Of a DNA stretch of 64,000 nt, positions 42,866-54,087 are shown piece by piece. Source of the DNA: Oopsacas minuta (lineage: Eukaryota > Porifera > Hexactinellida > Lyssacinosida > Leucopsacidae). The notes below the pieces were generated by a model. The model was not told where the DNA came from, ran no database searches, and saw only the letters and a program-made list of their open reading frames with translations. The stretch covers positions 1,309,861-1,373,860 of the forward strand of contig JAKMXF010000332.1 of assembly GCA_024704765.1 (NCBI GenBank). The letters are read 5' to 3'. The position numbers were made by a program, and so were the translations under genes. How positions within the stretch are numbered: position 1 is the stretch's first letter; every line of letters starts with the position of its first letter.

Positions 42866-44627
42866 AAAATACTTTAGTAGATTTCTAAAAACTTGAGATG
42901 TATATTTCTGAAATTCGGGTAGCAATTATTGAATTATCCTTTGCACTGCTGAAAATCATATAAAATTGTAACAATATTATATTGTGTATAGAATATTTTC
43001 CTTCAATTGGTTGTTGATTGGATATATTCTAAGTTATGATGATTTGAGTAATTAGACTAATTACTATTATTAATCCAGTAAAATATGCAGGAGGAGGAGG
43101 GCAGCAAATATTTCATGAATTCATTTATAGGATTATGTTCGTGTGAAATTCAAATAAGGCGACAAGAAACAATTAGCCAATCATTCTATAGCAACATTAT
43201 ATGAATAATTAATTTATATTTCATACCTGTAAGGATTATTTAACTGTTAATGAGATGGATCATCCTTTCTTAAATTGGAAAATTAATTACATAATTTATA
43301 TCCACTCTGTGTGGCGTATACTCTTTCTTGTGTTGTGTGCCATCTCTAAAAGATCATTTGACTGAGAATATATATGTTATATCTTAAAAAGGGACGAGTT
43401 ATGGCATCATGACCATGTAAAGTGTTACATGGCATAATGCTTAACTTGTGTTGATGAAATATCCCGAGAGAGAGAAGGAGGATTTGGAATACAGTCAGTA
43501 AATTGATTCATTTCAATATTACTATGCTATTATTGCTTTTACATATCTCCGGCTTCCCTGAATAAGTTACGTATTCATAAATTATAATCCAAAGCCAATC
43601 CGTAATCCGTAATCCATTTCCCACAAGAACATAAACCCATATCCAATACATATCCATTTGGAATACGAATATTACAATTATCCATGAGATGTATAATTTT
43701 GATGGAGCTGATGGATTTCTTTGGGCTCCAAAGAATCCAAATCCATCATTCATAATTCATCAGGCCCCCTCTGAGTATACTAAATATTATTAAAAATACA
43801 AGAAACACGTTTCTATATGTTAGATCTAGATACAAATTGTTACGATAAGTTGCTACACCGGGGCGGCGCTTATTCAGAGAAATAAGGTATTTACATTTAT
43901 AGTTATGTGCGGTTGTAGGCGTAAACTGGCCCTATATTTACGCGGCCAAACAGTGGAAGTGTTAGTTCCTGAACGAATGATCCATTGATTGCACAATTGA
44001 AACTTTTGGGACTATTCCTTGGTCCTTCCTCGCCCCTCCCCCCCAAATCAGCCGTTCCCAACCTGAGGTCCATGGACCCCTTAATGGTCCACGTACGACA
44101 GCAGGGGGTCCTCAGAAAGTGTTATAAAAGGTTAGGAACCGCTGCTCGAGATGTTTAAAGTAGAATTTCATTCGAATCTAAAATCTCAGGTTTCAAGTCA
44201 ATTTCTATTAATTCTTGCCCCATGTTGTGGCACAGTTCTCATGTTTGATTGATTTGGCAAATTTCCAAAATTAGACCGAACAACAATTTGTTACCAAACT
44301 TTGTGATTATTGACACAGGGGAGAATTTGGGAAATGCTGAATCACTCGCTACCATAAAATGCTGTAATGTGTCGTTCGGAACCCCCGAATTATACTAACG
44401 AAACGATATTAATGATATCTCTGACAATCTATAAAATCGATATTTCATGTCGTCTAGTTATCATAATAGTTTAAGGTAACCAGTTAACTATATCATAAGT
44501 ATATAACCTCACTAAGATAGAAATTAAGTACATTTTTAACCAACTCAATTTAATTACTATTTAGCAATAAAGCACAACAAATACATAATACACAGATCGA
44601 GAAATGACGAGTTGCACATAGCTAAAG
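42866..44627. other. Intergenic, nothing clear
   Basis: AT-rich sequence. A C-rich patch at 44029-44045 and a stretch like CCCAACCTGAGGTCCATGGA near 44057-44076 (resembling GAGAACCTGTGGACCCCCTG at 25770) suggest hAT-like MITE fragments. No gene recognised. Confidence 0.35.
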
Positions 44628-44975
44628 TCAATCCACAATTACAAACTCGCCATACTCATCATCTTCATCGCTGCTGATTTCCTCGATGAGCGATACTTTT
44701 TCCCTCTGCAAATTGAAGACCTCTAACTTAAGGCCTAAGTATTCGTCTTGCAGAAGTGCGTGCTGTTCCAGCAGATTATTCAAGTATTTTATTCTACGCT
44801 TATGGCTCTCTTTGCGATATTTCTTCATTTTGATTTTTCGCCTTTGCCGTTTTATTGCTAGCTGCTCTTGTTTTGTATAATTTTTTTGCCGCAACTTTTT
44901 GTTCAGCTCTTTAATTCCCAGACCAGTTATTTCGGCTTCTGTCAAATCTTTTATGGATTGTATCTGGTTTGACAT
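44628..44975 (-). CDS. Small Maf-like bZIP protein with altered basic region
   Basis: 115 residues, single exon. Residues 9-37 resemble the Maf extended homology region (LTEAEITGLGIKELNKKLR), 39-62 are the basic region (KRQRRKIKMKKYRKESHKRR), and a leucine zipper follows with leucines at 68, 75, 82, 89 and 96, exactly seven apart. The tail is acidic (SSDEDDEYGEF). In Maf proteins the basic region has Asn and Arg eight positions apart (NRGYAASCR). Here these are Met50 and His58, while the Maf-typical Tyr is kept at 53. Size and layout match small Maf factors, which dimerise with CNC-bZIP proteins in the nucleus. Loss of the invariant Asn/Arg suggests changed or lost sequence-specific binding; a dimerising inhibitor is possible. 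No frame damage is present, so I treat it as a gene. Confidence 0.75.
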   Translation of the reverse strand: MSNQIQSIKDLTEAEITGLGIKELNKKLRQKNYTKQEQLAIKRQRRKIKMKKYRKESHKRRIKYLNNLLEQHALLQDEYLGLKLEVFNLQREKVSLIEEISSDEDDEYGEFVIVD

Positions 44976-45639
44976 CTTTGTTATTCCTTTATTGATTTGT
45001 AGAAATTATTTCACTTAAATGAAATGAAAGCAATTTATATACATTGGCTCTGTGTATTAATTACGTAATACTTTAGTTGTTACTTTGTTACTTATATCTT
45101 AACAATATTTACTACATATCGTGAATATACGTATATCGTATTAAGTTGAGAATAACATTTATTCAAACTATTTCAGGAGCGACACAAACGATAGGCCAAG
45201 TGAGGCCATGGCCTGACCACTTTTGGCATTTGGCCTATTCAATTGTTTGTTGTGGGTCTGACTACTTTACAATGGATAAAGCCATTCGCCTAACCGCCAC
45301 TTAACACCTTCCACCACCCTTGTATATTCAATCAACGACCTTATGAACAAATAAATCAGTTAATGGCGGGTCACATTTAGTAATTTGTCATTGTAATATG
45401 TATAGCAAATAAATAATCACAATACGTTGTTGACAATACAGATAAAATCGGATAGTTTTGTCCATTTGATTGCACTGCCAAAACGACAAAATAACCCGAT
45501 AGACAAAACCCCACATAATGCTTAATATTGATAGAATCTACAAGAAGGGTGCATAATATTTGCTATTTTAACAAAGAAAGATAAAATTGAATTCTAATAA
45601 TCTTGTTAGACATTTCAAAATGTCAAAATCGAATTATAC
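44976..45639. other. 5' flank of the bZIP gene
   Basis: Presumed promoter region, AT-rich. TTTATATACA at 45034-45043 on the plus strand (TGTATATAAA on minus), about 60-70 bp upstream of the ATG, could serve as a TATA box for the minus-strand gene. Otherwise nothing. Confidence 0.35.
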
Positions 45640-45800
45640 GTCCTGTTTCTCCTATTTAAGAAGTGGAAGCTAATCTCTAGGATATTTTGAAATGTTTACA
45701 AAAGGTGTGAAGATATGATTAGTCATATGATAAAAAATTGTATACATATGTAGGCGCAATTAGTGCCATTTTGGGTGGGCATATGCCCACCCTGGAATTT
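45640..45800. repeat. Repeat family B fragment with a perfect 20-nt palindrome
   Basis: GAAGCTAATCTCTAGGATAT and AAAGGTGTGAAGATATGATT link it to family B. The palindrome GGGTGGGCATATGCCCACCC occupies 45773-45792. Confidence 0.65.
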
Positions 45801-47310
45801 GGCCATAAGGTCATCTTTACCCACCCTGACTCATGAGCGTAGTTGCGACAATCAGTGTATATATATTCAATAGAATGTCTTGACCAATAGAACTGCAGTC
45901 CACATCAATACAAATAGATTACAGTGCTATGCATTTATGCATAAACACAGTAAAAACATTCAAATCTCAAAATACATTTAGAAACTTGCTTTCAACGACT
46001 ACACGACACGAGGGCAACAACGTATACTGAGTCGATATCTTATGTACCTATACTGCGTCTTATGTGTACACATTGATGATTATTTCTGATATAATGAATA
46101 TAACTAACATATACATTGCCTAAATACGGGTTAAGAGCAATTGAGATAGATAGCATACTTCAAGGCGTGAAGTGCCGAGTTCGTCACAAGCGACTAATCA
46201 GTCTTATTCTAGACACATAAATTAATATTATTCTAATCGTAATGGAAACACTAGCTACTCAAGATGACTCTGATTATGTATGCAAAATCAAGACTCACAT
46301 ATTTCTTGCGATATGAACTTCCTACAGCTTGTGATTATGTTGTATGATTTTCATCACAGTTAAATGTGATGTGTTAATGGAAACCGATAATTTGCACACT
46401 ATTTGGATCTGATTAATATAGCAAGAAGATAAACTTTACTCAGAAAAGTATGTTTTGATAGCTAATTTAATTCTTTAGAACTGTTTGTCTAATTAAATTG
46501 AGTTGGAAAATACAAACACCAATGCTAGACATAACTAATAGACATCTGGAGATACTTTTGTAATTAGAAATTTAACCCCAAGGATATTACATATGCAGCT
46601 GCAAGCTGGTGACTCTACTATGTGAGAATATTGAGTCACAAGATGGTTAAAAGATTAACATTATCTGAAGAATATTTAGTACAATTATCAGATTGTAATT
46701 AACTTAATAATATTTTCACAAGTTAGACTCCCTCAAATTAAATAAGTCTCTGATAAATATTTATAGTTATCAACTCACTTATGGAAATATTTTTAGATTC
46801 AAATTCTACAAAATAATATACAAATGCATTTAACCATTGGATATTAAGACATATTATTAAAGAAAAATACAATAAATAATATCAAAAGTTCATTTTTTCC
46901 TAACTTGCATAATTCGTATTAAAAGTATAATACTTTACACGTCAGCTATATTAATGTTATACAAGTCTAGGTTAACCTCTAAATATAAGATTTTGATATT
47001 GTTAGACTTGTATAAGTCACATTATTATTAAATATTATACAATTTGGTTAACTATGCTGAGATTTCTCTTAAAAATTCGAGAACTAATGTTTTGATGCAA
47101 AATATTTATTACACAAATAAGCCTAATAGAAGTTAGGTCACTAAAAATTGTAGATTGAACGTATAATACGAATTAAACAACTTAGATTAAAAGTAGAATT
47201 ATCCACTCACATGAATCTACTATTTGTGAATACTTGTTGAAATATCAAAATTATTTTAATTATTTGTATTCGTGATATGGAATTATGTATTATATCACAG
47301 TTAGATTAAT
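45801..47310. repeat. Intergenic, repeat fragments
   Basis: A family E-like piece lies at 45890-46140, followed by AGGCGTGAAGTGCCGAGTTCGTC near 46162. 46911-47170 repeats the organisation seen at 34865-35960: AATACTTTACAC, CAAGTCTAGGTTAACCTCTA, GGTTAACTATGCTGAGATTT and ACTAAAAATTGTAGATTGAA. No gene. Confidence 0.5.
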
Positions 47311-47640
47311 GTGTTTTCAATTCTAATTCATGAGCTACTCCTTGAAGAAATTCTATTTTTAGGCAGAGCCAATTCGAATTCTTTTTGCACCTGTAATAAT
47401 TTTTTGCTTGGTACCTTCAACAAGTCCTTGTCAATAAGCGAATCTTCAGAGCTAATTCCTCATTCTTATTATAATCAGCTCAACAAGGAGCTAATTAGTA
47501 TTTTCTATATACAGTTCTCATCATTCAATTTGATAATAGAAGCCTTTTCTATTAAGTTTATATTTACGCCATATTGTATACTCAAGTACCGAATTACCGT
47601 TTTGTACCAATACGAGTCTCAAATGAATATGTAGACTTTA
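47311..47640 (-). pseudogene. Tail of a degenerate MULE transposase
   Basis: The minus strand reads IEFLQGVAHELELK near 47324-47365, matching MEFLQGVAHHFSLGAD at the end of the MULE transposase at 14695-15864. Upstream residues are too damaged to align. The plus-strand open frame here is a shadow. Confidence 0.45.
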
Positions 47641-48832
47641 GAATAAACCTCATAAACCAATAGATATAGAGTTGGTCCAAGCCTGTTGTGATTAACACAG
47701 ACCGGTAGATGGCAAAAATACAGAATGATAATTAATCTCTCATTGAAAATCATTCGAAAAATTGGTTTCTCAACTCAATGCGATATAATTTCATTATATT
47801 TAGTTAATATTGTTAGATATAAATTAAGTTAAAGAACTACCTTCAGTATTGGATTGGTGTAGAATTTTTCTCTTGCAAATGGTGTGAAAGTTTTGGTACC
47901 TCTTCTTTCTTAATTTTGTAAAGGCCCCGACAAACGTTTTAAAGGTGTTAAATTGTATCCTATCGTCTCAGATCAACTAACGAAGGGTTAGGTACACATT
48001 CTCGGTAGGTAGAGCCATTCTCTCTGAATTCTGAGCTCTTAATCTATAATACATTTGGCTGTACAGAGTCTACGAACAAAAAACAAATTAAATACTAAGC
48101 CACCCATTTCAATACTCTGACTATTCTTTAGTATATTCGGCACTCTGCATTGTAAAAATACTGAGGTACACAGCTTATGTAACCATAATCCTGATTGATA
48201 TGAATATACGTAATATTTAATCAATAAGGATTATAAAGGCCCAGCTGTATCCGTCATAAGTACTCAGATAAGACAAACCTCCGTTAATAAGTACTATTTT
48301 TGTTCCCCAAGTGAATACGTGTAGTTTTCATCCAATTAGTAAATGAAATCACTTCTAATCGATGATTATGTGCATTTTCGTTCAATATCATTTAGTGTAG
48401 AGATTTACCTTTATTAGTGGCAGTCTTTCCTTTGGATGTTGTCAGGATTCTGACTACCTCTGCTTATTGGATTGGGTCTTTGGAATAGGTCTTGAGATTG
48501 CGAGTCTACATGCGACAAGTCAAGATTGAAGAGACACCCCGACACCCCCGTGTAGCTGGAAAGGGTTCAGGTGGAGGTGATGTCATAGGTGAGATGGTAG
48601 CATGGGAGCATCTACAGGAGGAGGGAGTTAATCAATTAATCCTCTGAATCTGATCGCCAAAAATACTTTTTCTATTCCATTTGAACCAGTATTTAGGGAG
48701 AGAGAGGTTTCTTCGTGACTGTCGAGTTCTTCTACAAGATGTCAACTAACACAGTCGCCACCAACTTGATTGTTGGAGTGTTAGTGAGACCATCTTAAAT
48801 TTCAAAACTACTATCATCAGTTTTGTCCTTAT
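47641..48832. other. Intergenic, nothing clear
   Basis: AT-rich. A pogo-like phrase CTCAGATAAGACAAACC at about 48261 matches those at 35040 and 41730. No gene recognised. Confidence 0.35.
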
Positions 48833-50578
48833 CTACTGCCTCATTATTTTCACAGTCAGACTCGCCATCATCCGAAGAGAGATAAGGACGATCGTCATGT
48901 GAACCTTGTGTAGAACGACCGTTATGTTTTCTTTTTCTCCTGGTAAGGCCTGACAGCTAGCCAACTCCTTAAAGATAGAGTAAATCCCTTTATGTGCCAT
49001 ATGCGTACGATAATGTTTCTCAGTGGTTGCTCTGGAATGGCACATGCACTGTAAAAGGGTCTCCTGAAGTTCAGGTTTATGCATGTTAATCAATGTTGAG
49101 GTGGCTTTCTATAATTGGTCGGACAGCCTTTGGGATCATGAATGTCATATAGCAATAATCCGGCTTGTAGGCAATTATTTACATTACTAGAATGTAGCAT
49201 ATCGGAAAGCCATGTTTAGAACATATGGCAGTCTTCTCCAGAACTCGGATATTCGAGTTTTGGTAGTTTCGGAATGATTACCGTAACAAAAATTAATTGA
49301 TAGTTAAAAACTTCGGCTTCAAGGTAGATAATAGCTGGTTGGATGTAGTCAGTTTTATGGTGTTCAACATATAAATAGTGGAGGTTGTGTTCATTAGCAT
49401 TCCCTTCCGCATTGAGAACTTCTTGGATAAGTGTTCCCTCAATAATACCAGAACGTTGAGCGTTTTTTAGGAGAATTTCCACTAGTAAATAGTTTCGAAG
49501 CTTAATAAATAAGCTCTCATTCAGATAGGTATTCTCACCTTTGACTGAAGGGAAATGCTTCTTCACTTCGGCCGCCCTTCCCCGCAATCGCCACTCTCTC
49601 AGGACCATTAATGAGTATGACATGCGATCTCGACTGACTGTAATAGTAAACTTGCTTCGATGGTGTTTATCTTTTCGCAGGGCTTCTTTAAGTGCTTTAA
49701 GCATAGACTCAATCGTTTTCATGCATTTTTCAGATGGGAGGAGATTAGGATATTGTGACCGAAAGAAATGCACGAAACTTTCGAATACACTTAGACAACG
49801 ATAGGATGTAGATGGTGAGCACGTGGAAGATGTAATGTAGCTATTCAGATAATTGTGGTTCCATAAAATTTGCCAACCAATTTCTTTCATGAGACATCGG
49901 AAAGAGCTCATATCTCCTTTGACAGGTGTATTTTGCCTACCGACTCCCCCTTCAGTTAGCATAAATGAGTGGAAATCATTGGATATTTTGTCTTTATCAA
50001 TAATTTAGAGGCTATTACAATAGTTACTGCCGCATGGTACTGATTCAATTATTGGAGAATAGTGTAGAGATCCGCTAGATGGTTTGTAAAAATCCACATC
50101 ATCTTGGCAGGGCGAAACGAAGCTGAACTCAAAAACAGAATCAACAGATTCTGAATCATTACCAAAATTATATGCATTTGATACGTTCTCTGAATCAGCG
50201 ATAGAATCACTGGTTTTGGAATGGATTCGAATAGTGGCTATTGGACTATCAATATCTTTAGGAAAGGAATTTTTTTCTACAACGATTGGTCTGCACTGAA
50301 TCGTATTCGCTCGTAAAAGTTGTCTGGATTTTAGGTATTAAAGGCCTTTGACTTATACCTTTATGATATAAGTCCTCAAATAGTGAACAATTTCTGTCCA
50401 GGTTGTGGACTGATGCCAGATGGTGCTTTAGATTCAGGACAAAGTGGCCACATTTCTGTTTCAAATCGTTTTCAAATTGACATACGTAGCCAGTCTTAAT
50501 TTTGTCATGCGCCTTTTTTATATCACACCGTGTGATTCTACAGCCAAACATTATTTTTATCGACATCGTCTGCTTCAA
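48833..50578 (-). pseudogene. Zinc-finger plus tyrosine-recombinase (Crypton-like) element, decayed
   Basis: On the minus strand, 50578-50258 has a C2H2-like finger (CGHFVLNLKHHLASVH). A frameshift follows at an A-run near 50268. The new frame runs with one TAA (about 50006) into 49962-49216. That frame has the recombinase-type region NAQRSGIIEGTLIQEVL (probable first catalytic Arg) and LYVEHHKTDYIQPAIIYL (HKT, probable Lys). After a further break, 49093-48833 holds PELQETLLQCMCHSRATTEKHYR, matching the last box, with the candidate nucleophilic Tyr. The family assignment rests on motif order and is inferred. These elements integrate by site-specific recombination without TIRs. The second catalytic Arg box falls in the broken part. 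Confidence 0.6.
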
Positions 50579-51889
50579 GTTCTCCGTTCTTCACATGTGC
50601 ACCCAAGTGGCGACGGTACGTTTTACTCCAGTGCGATTTCTTTCAAACAATGCAGTTTGTCGAAGGTATCATATGTTTTGTGGAATTCTTTTCATTTGAA
50701 GGCACGTTCACTTCTGCCACACTACGGTAGAATCAGGATATTTTAAACCAAATTTCGTGCAATGACTGTGTCTTCTTATGCACCTGATCTCAATTAATTA
50801 TTGTCGTTGTAACAATTATTGTTAATTGTTTAATATATTTCTTATCTGAATTATGTTAAATATTGTTTCACTTGTAGTGATCACAAACGCAAGTAAACCA
50901 TCACTTACAATTAGGGTTTCTTCCAGGCGCACAGAATATATTGGCTGGATGAAAGTCTGCTTACAAGGAATACCCACATTTTGATACATAAATATTCTAT
51001 GCTTTAATTTGTTTAAATTTATTGCATGGACATTGGGTAATTTTCGGGACATAACATGTTTCTCTTTGTATGGCTTGTAATAGTGGGACAGTAGCCAAGT
51101 ATGATATACAACAATTCAAATCATTTGTGAATTGCGAATATTAAAGCAGATCACTAGACCATCACCTAGAATTCATTTCTCATTGATCACTTGGAAGAAT
51201 ATCTGAATGAAATTAACAAGTTTATAGAACATCGGAAGTTGGGGTTAGGATTTTCGGAATAGGTTGGTTAAAGCTGCCATCAACACTTCAATGAAGTGTC
51301 TAGTCTTTAAGTTGGTAAATCAAAACCAGTACACACAGTAATCGAATATGATAGTTTGCTTTATGGTTTAATAAGAGCCAATTAATGAGGTAACCATCAT
51401 TCTTGCTAAAAGTAGGTATGAAGTTATTCGGGTTATATGATAGATATACTGAAACTTTGATAGTGAATAACCCATGTGCATATTTGTATCAAATTAACTT
51501 CTGTCCATGAGGGGCCTCAAAATTTAGAACCGGGGTCGCTGGATATTTCATTAGTTACGGCCGTGAAACTAAACTGAATATTCCTTCTAGACTAATTACG
51601 AATCTTTTGTGGCCACTAGAATAAAAAAGCATAAAGAGTTGAGGCTGAAGGTCTCATTGTTGATTTGGCATACACTTCAAAAAATATATTACTAAATATA
51701 ATACATTTGGGATAGAATGCAAAACTAGCGATGATTAAAGAAAAAGATTTTTCCATCAGCCAAAATTTCAGATCACTCAAGTATATATTAGAAAAGATTC
51801 AGCATGTTCCAAAGTTCCGCGGCACAAACAAACCCGTGATATACATTATATCAGTTGCCCCTTATATTGGGAACAAGGAGTAGATCAGA
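50579..51889. other. Intergenic, nothing clear
   Basis: AT-rich sequence. 50870-51060 shows some family D-like phrases (CACTTGTAGTGATCAC). No gene or RNA recognised. Confidence 0.35.
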
Positions 51890-52430
51890 TTTACATAGCA
51901 TTTTCATTTTAAACCTGTTAAAATGCAGCCAACGTGCACATTTATAAGTGAATCCAATTTATATGTGATATTCGTAATCAGCTTAAAGTTTCCATCGTTC
52001 AAGTGGTCACTTGATTTGGAGATATTATTTCCCTATCAACCCAAGAAAGCCTCAGGAATGTGACAACATTACATTCTCAAAATTTAGCAAATTATGACAC
52101 CTCGTTCGACACTGCTAGGCGAACCGAGTTTAGGTATACATATACCAACCCTCTATATTGTCATTTGATTCGATTTCGGGATTTTTGCCAATGTGCCACC
52201 TTGGACACATTTTGAAAGCGTTTAAATGCATATAGCTCATCCAGTTTGAATCGAAACGAATTTTGTCGATATTCGTAATCAGTGAAGGATTTCATGTAGT
52301 TCGATGGGTCACTCGCTATGTTAGGGATTATTTTTTCCCTAGCTACACAGGAATGTGGCAATTTTCCATTCTCAAACTTTGTCCAAATCCAATCGAGTGA
52401 CCCCTTGTTCGACGCCACTACTAGTTGAGT
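51890..52430. repeat. Repeat family D, two direct copies
   Basis: Copies at about 51945-52125 and 52245-52425 share GATATTCGTAATCAG, GATTATTTTTTCCCT-like, AGGAATGTG, CATTCTCAAA and ACNCCT(T)GTTCGAC in the same order. Related copies lie at 16440-16640 and 61220-61460. Confidence 0.6.
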
Positions 52431-53234
52431 CTAGTTATATACTTTTATGATTTTACCGGCTCGACCATCGTGGTCAATTTTCTTGATAGTATTCACATAT
52501 TTTACATGAATACATCATATTATCTTCTGTTTTCTAATAGCGCATAGCTACGAATAGATTCATTTCCCGTATAGTGTAGATCTATTACAACGTATTATTA
52601 CAATACAGATGATAACATCGTGTATTCTTGTAAAATACTTAAGAAAAACCAAGAAATCTGAGAGACATTTAGAGTGAGGATATGTCCATAACTATACTCA
52701 GCACGCCTAGCGGCGTCGAACGGGGGGGCCATTCAATATGTTTTGATAAATTTTTAGAATGCAATGAAAGTTAGGCCTTCTAGATGGTGATAGTGTTTTC
52801 ACATCTTTGAGGTGTCAATGACGCAGCCTTTCTTTGTTTTGGTTATTTTAAGGATTGTATGATTAGTATAGACTTAATATTGGTACCAAAGGTGTCAAAC
52901 TCCAAAACAAATTGGACCATGGATTTTGAACATATTAGTAGTGTATAATTTTACTGCGTCATCATCACCTATTTAAATATTCACGGTTGAATGCCTCCCA
53001 AATGAAAACAGATAGAACTACACTCATGACGGATGGAATGTTCAATACAGATGAACCTAGAAAATGGGAATGATATCCCTATGATGAGTGATGATGATTC
53101 AGCAAAAATCAAAAATGTTTGATTTCATTTTAGCAACCTAAACTTTGAATTGGAGAACTACGTGGTGTCAGCGCCAAATTGTATAAGGAGGATTTGAGGA
53201 AGTACACTCCCATCCCGTCTGTGAGGGTTTTGTA
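52431..53234. other. Intergenic, nothing clear
   Basis: AT-rich with a GCACGCCTAGCGGCGTCGAAC patch near 52701. No gene. Confidence 0.35.
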
Positions 53235-53650
53235 CACTCGAAAAATCACATTATTGGACACTGCTCAGCCAAAGTTGATGTTAGATGGTTAAAAATTTGA
53301 ATCTCAAGTACCCCTCAATATGATCCATCTGTGTTGTCATATTTTCATACAATTCAGTGTGCTTGATTATCCCTATCTGTTGAAAGCAAATCTCTAAGTA
53401 TATTTCGAGATTTCAATTATTTGTTTACATAATATTCATAAAACAACAATAAATTACATATGATTAATCCAAAAAATCGCATTCAGCATGTTCGATATAT
53501 TTCGTGAAGTTTTATTGAATTCTATTTACTTCTTTGATAAACACGATAATACATAGTTATGCGACAATTTCAAAATTGCATACCGTAAATCCTTTCCTTG
53601 ACAACGGAAACAGACAAACAACAATTGAGATTTAATTTAATAATCTTGTA
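53235..53650. repeat. Fragments of repeat families A and E
   Basis: 53235-53330 matches the start of family A (CGAAAAATCACATTATT, CACTGCTCAGCCAA, GTACCCCTCAATATGA). 53390-53650 matches family E (TTGTTTACATAATATTC, GCAACAATTTCAAAATTG-like, CCTTTCCTTGACAACGG). Confidence 0.6.
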
Positions 53651-54087
53651 TTAATGTAGTTTGGGGGATTTTTCTTGGATTGTAATCTAATAGAAATAGA
53701 AAATAATAGAAATTATTCAGAAAATGAAATGTACAAAATTGGACGCAAAATGAGAGAGAGAGAGCGGGGGTGGCTTTCAGATCAAATTATTGGGATCCAA
53801 AACCCGTGGTTCTGGTGGTTACACTGTAATTAAACGCTAAAGTTAACAAGATGGTGAGTAAGTGGTCATTGACCTAAATGATAGCCATTGGTAGTACGTA
53901 TTATGCGGGCCGTCGGCATTGGTCTAACAATCATATTTGGTTCATTAGACCAGCGGGCCGATAATTCAACTCTATTGCACCCGCGTGCAACTCTGAAATG
54001 TCCTGGCTACTATTCGAGGGAATACACTCAATACGGTGATATTAATTTTAACGATAAATAAACGAATACAGATTCTCGACCAAAATT

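Noticed and set aside
47311-47634. Plus-strand 107-codon ORF
   Set aside because: The opposite strand carries a MULE C-terminal motif, so the plus frame is incidental.
52161-52418. Minus-strand 85-codon ORF as a gene
   Set aside because: It lies within repeat family D and the second copy does not keep the frame.
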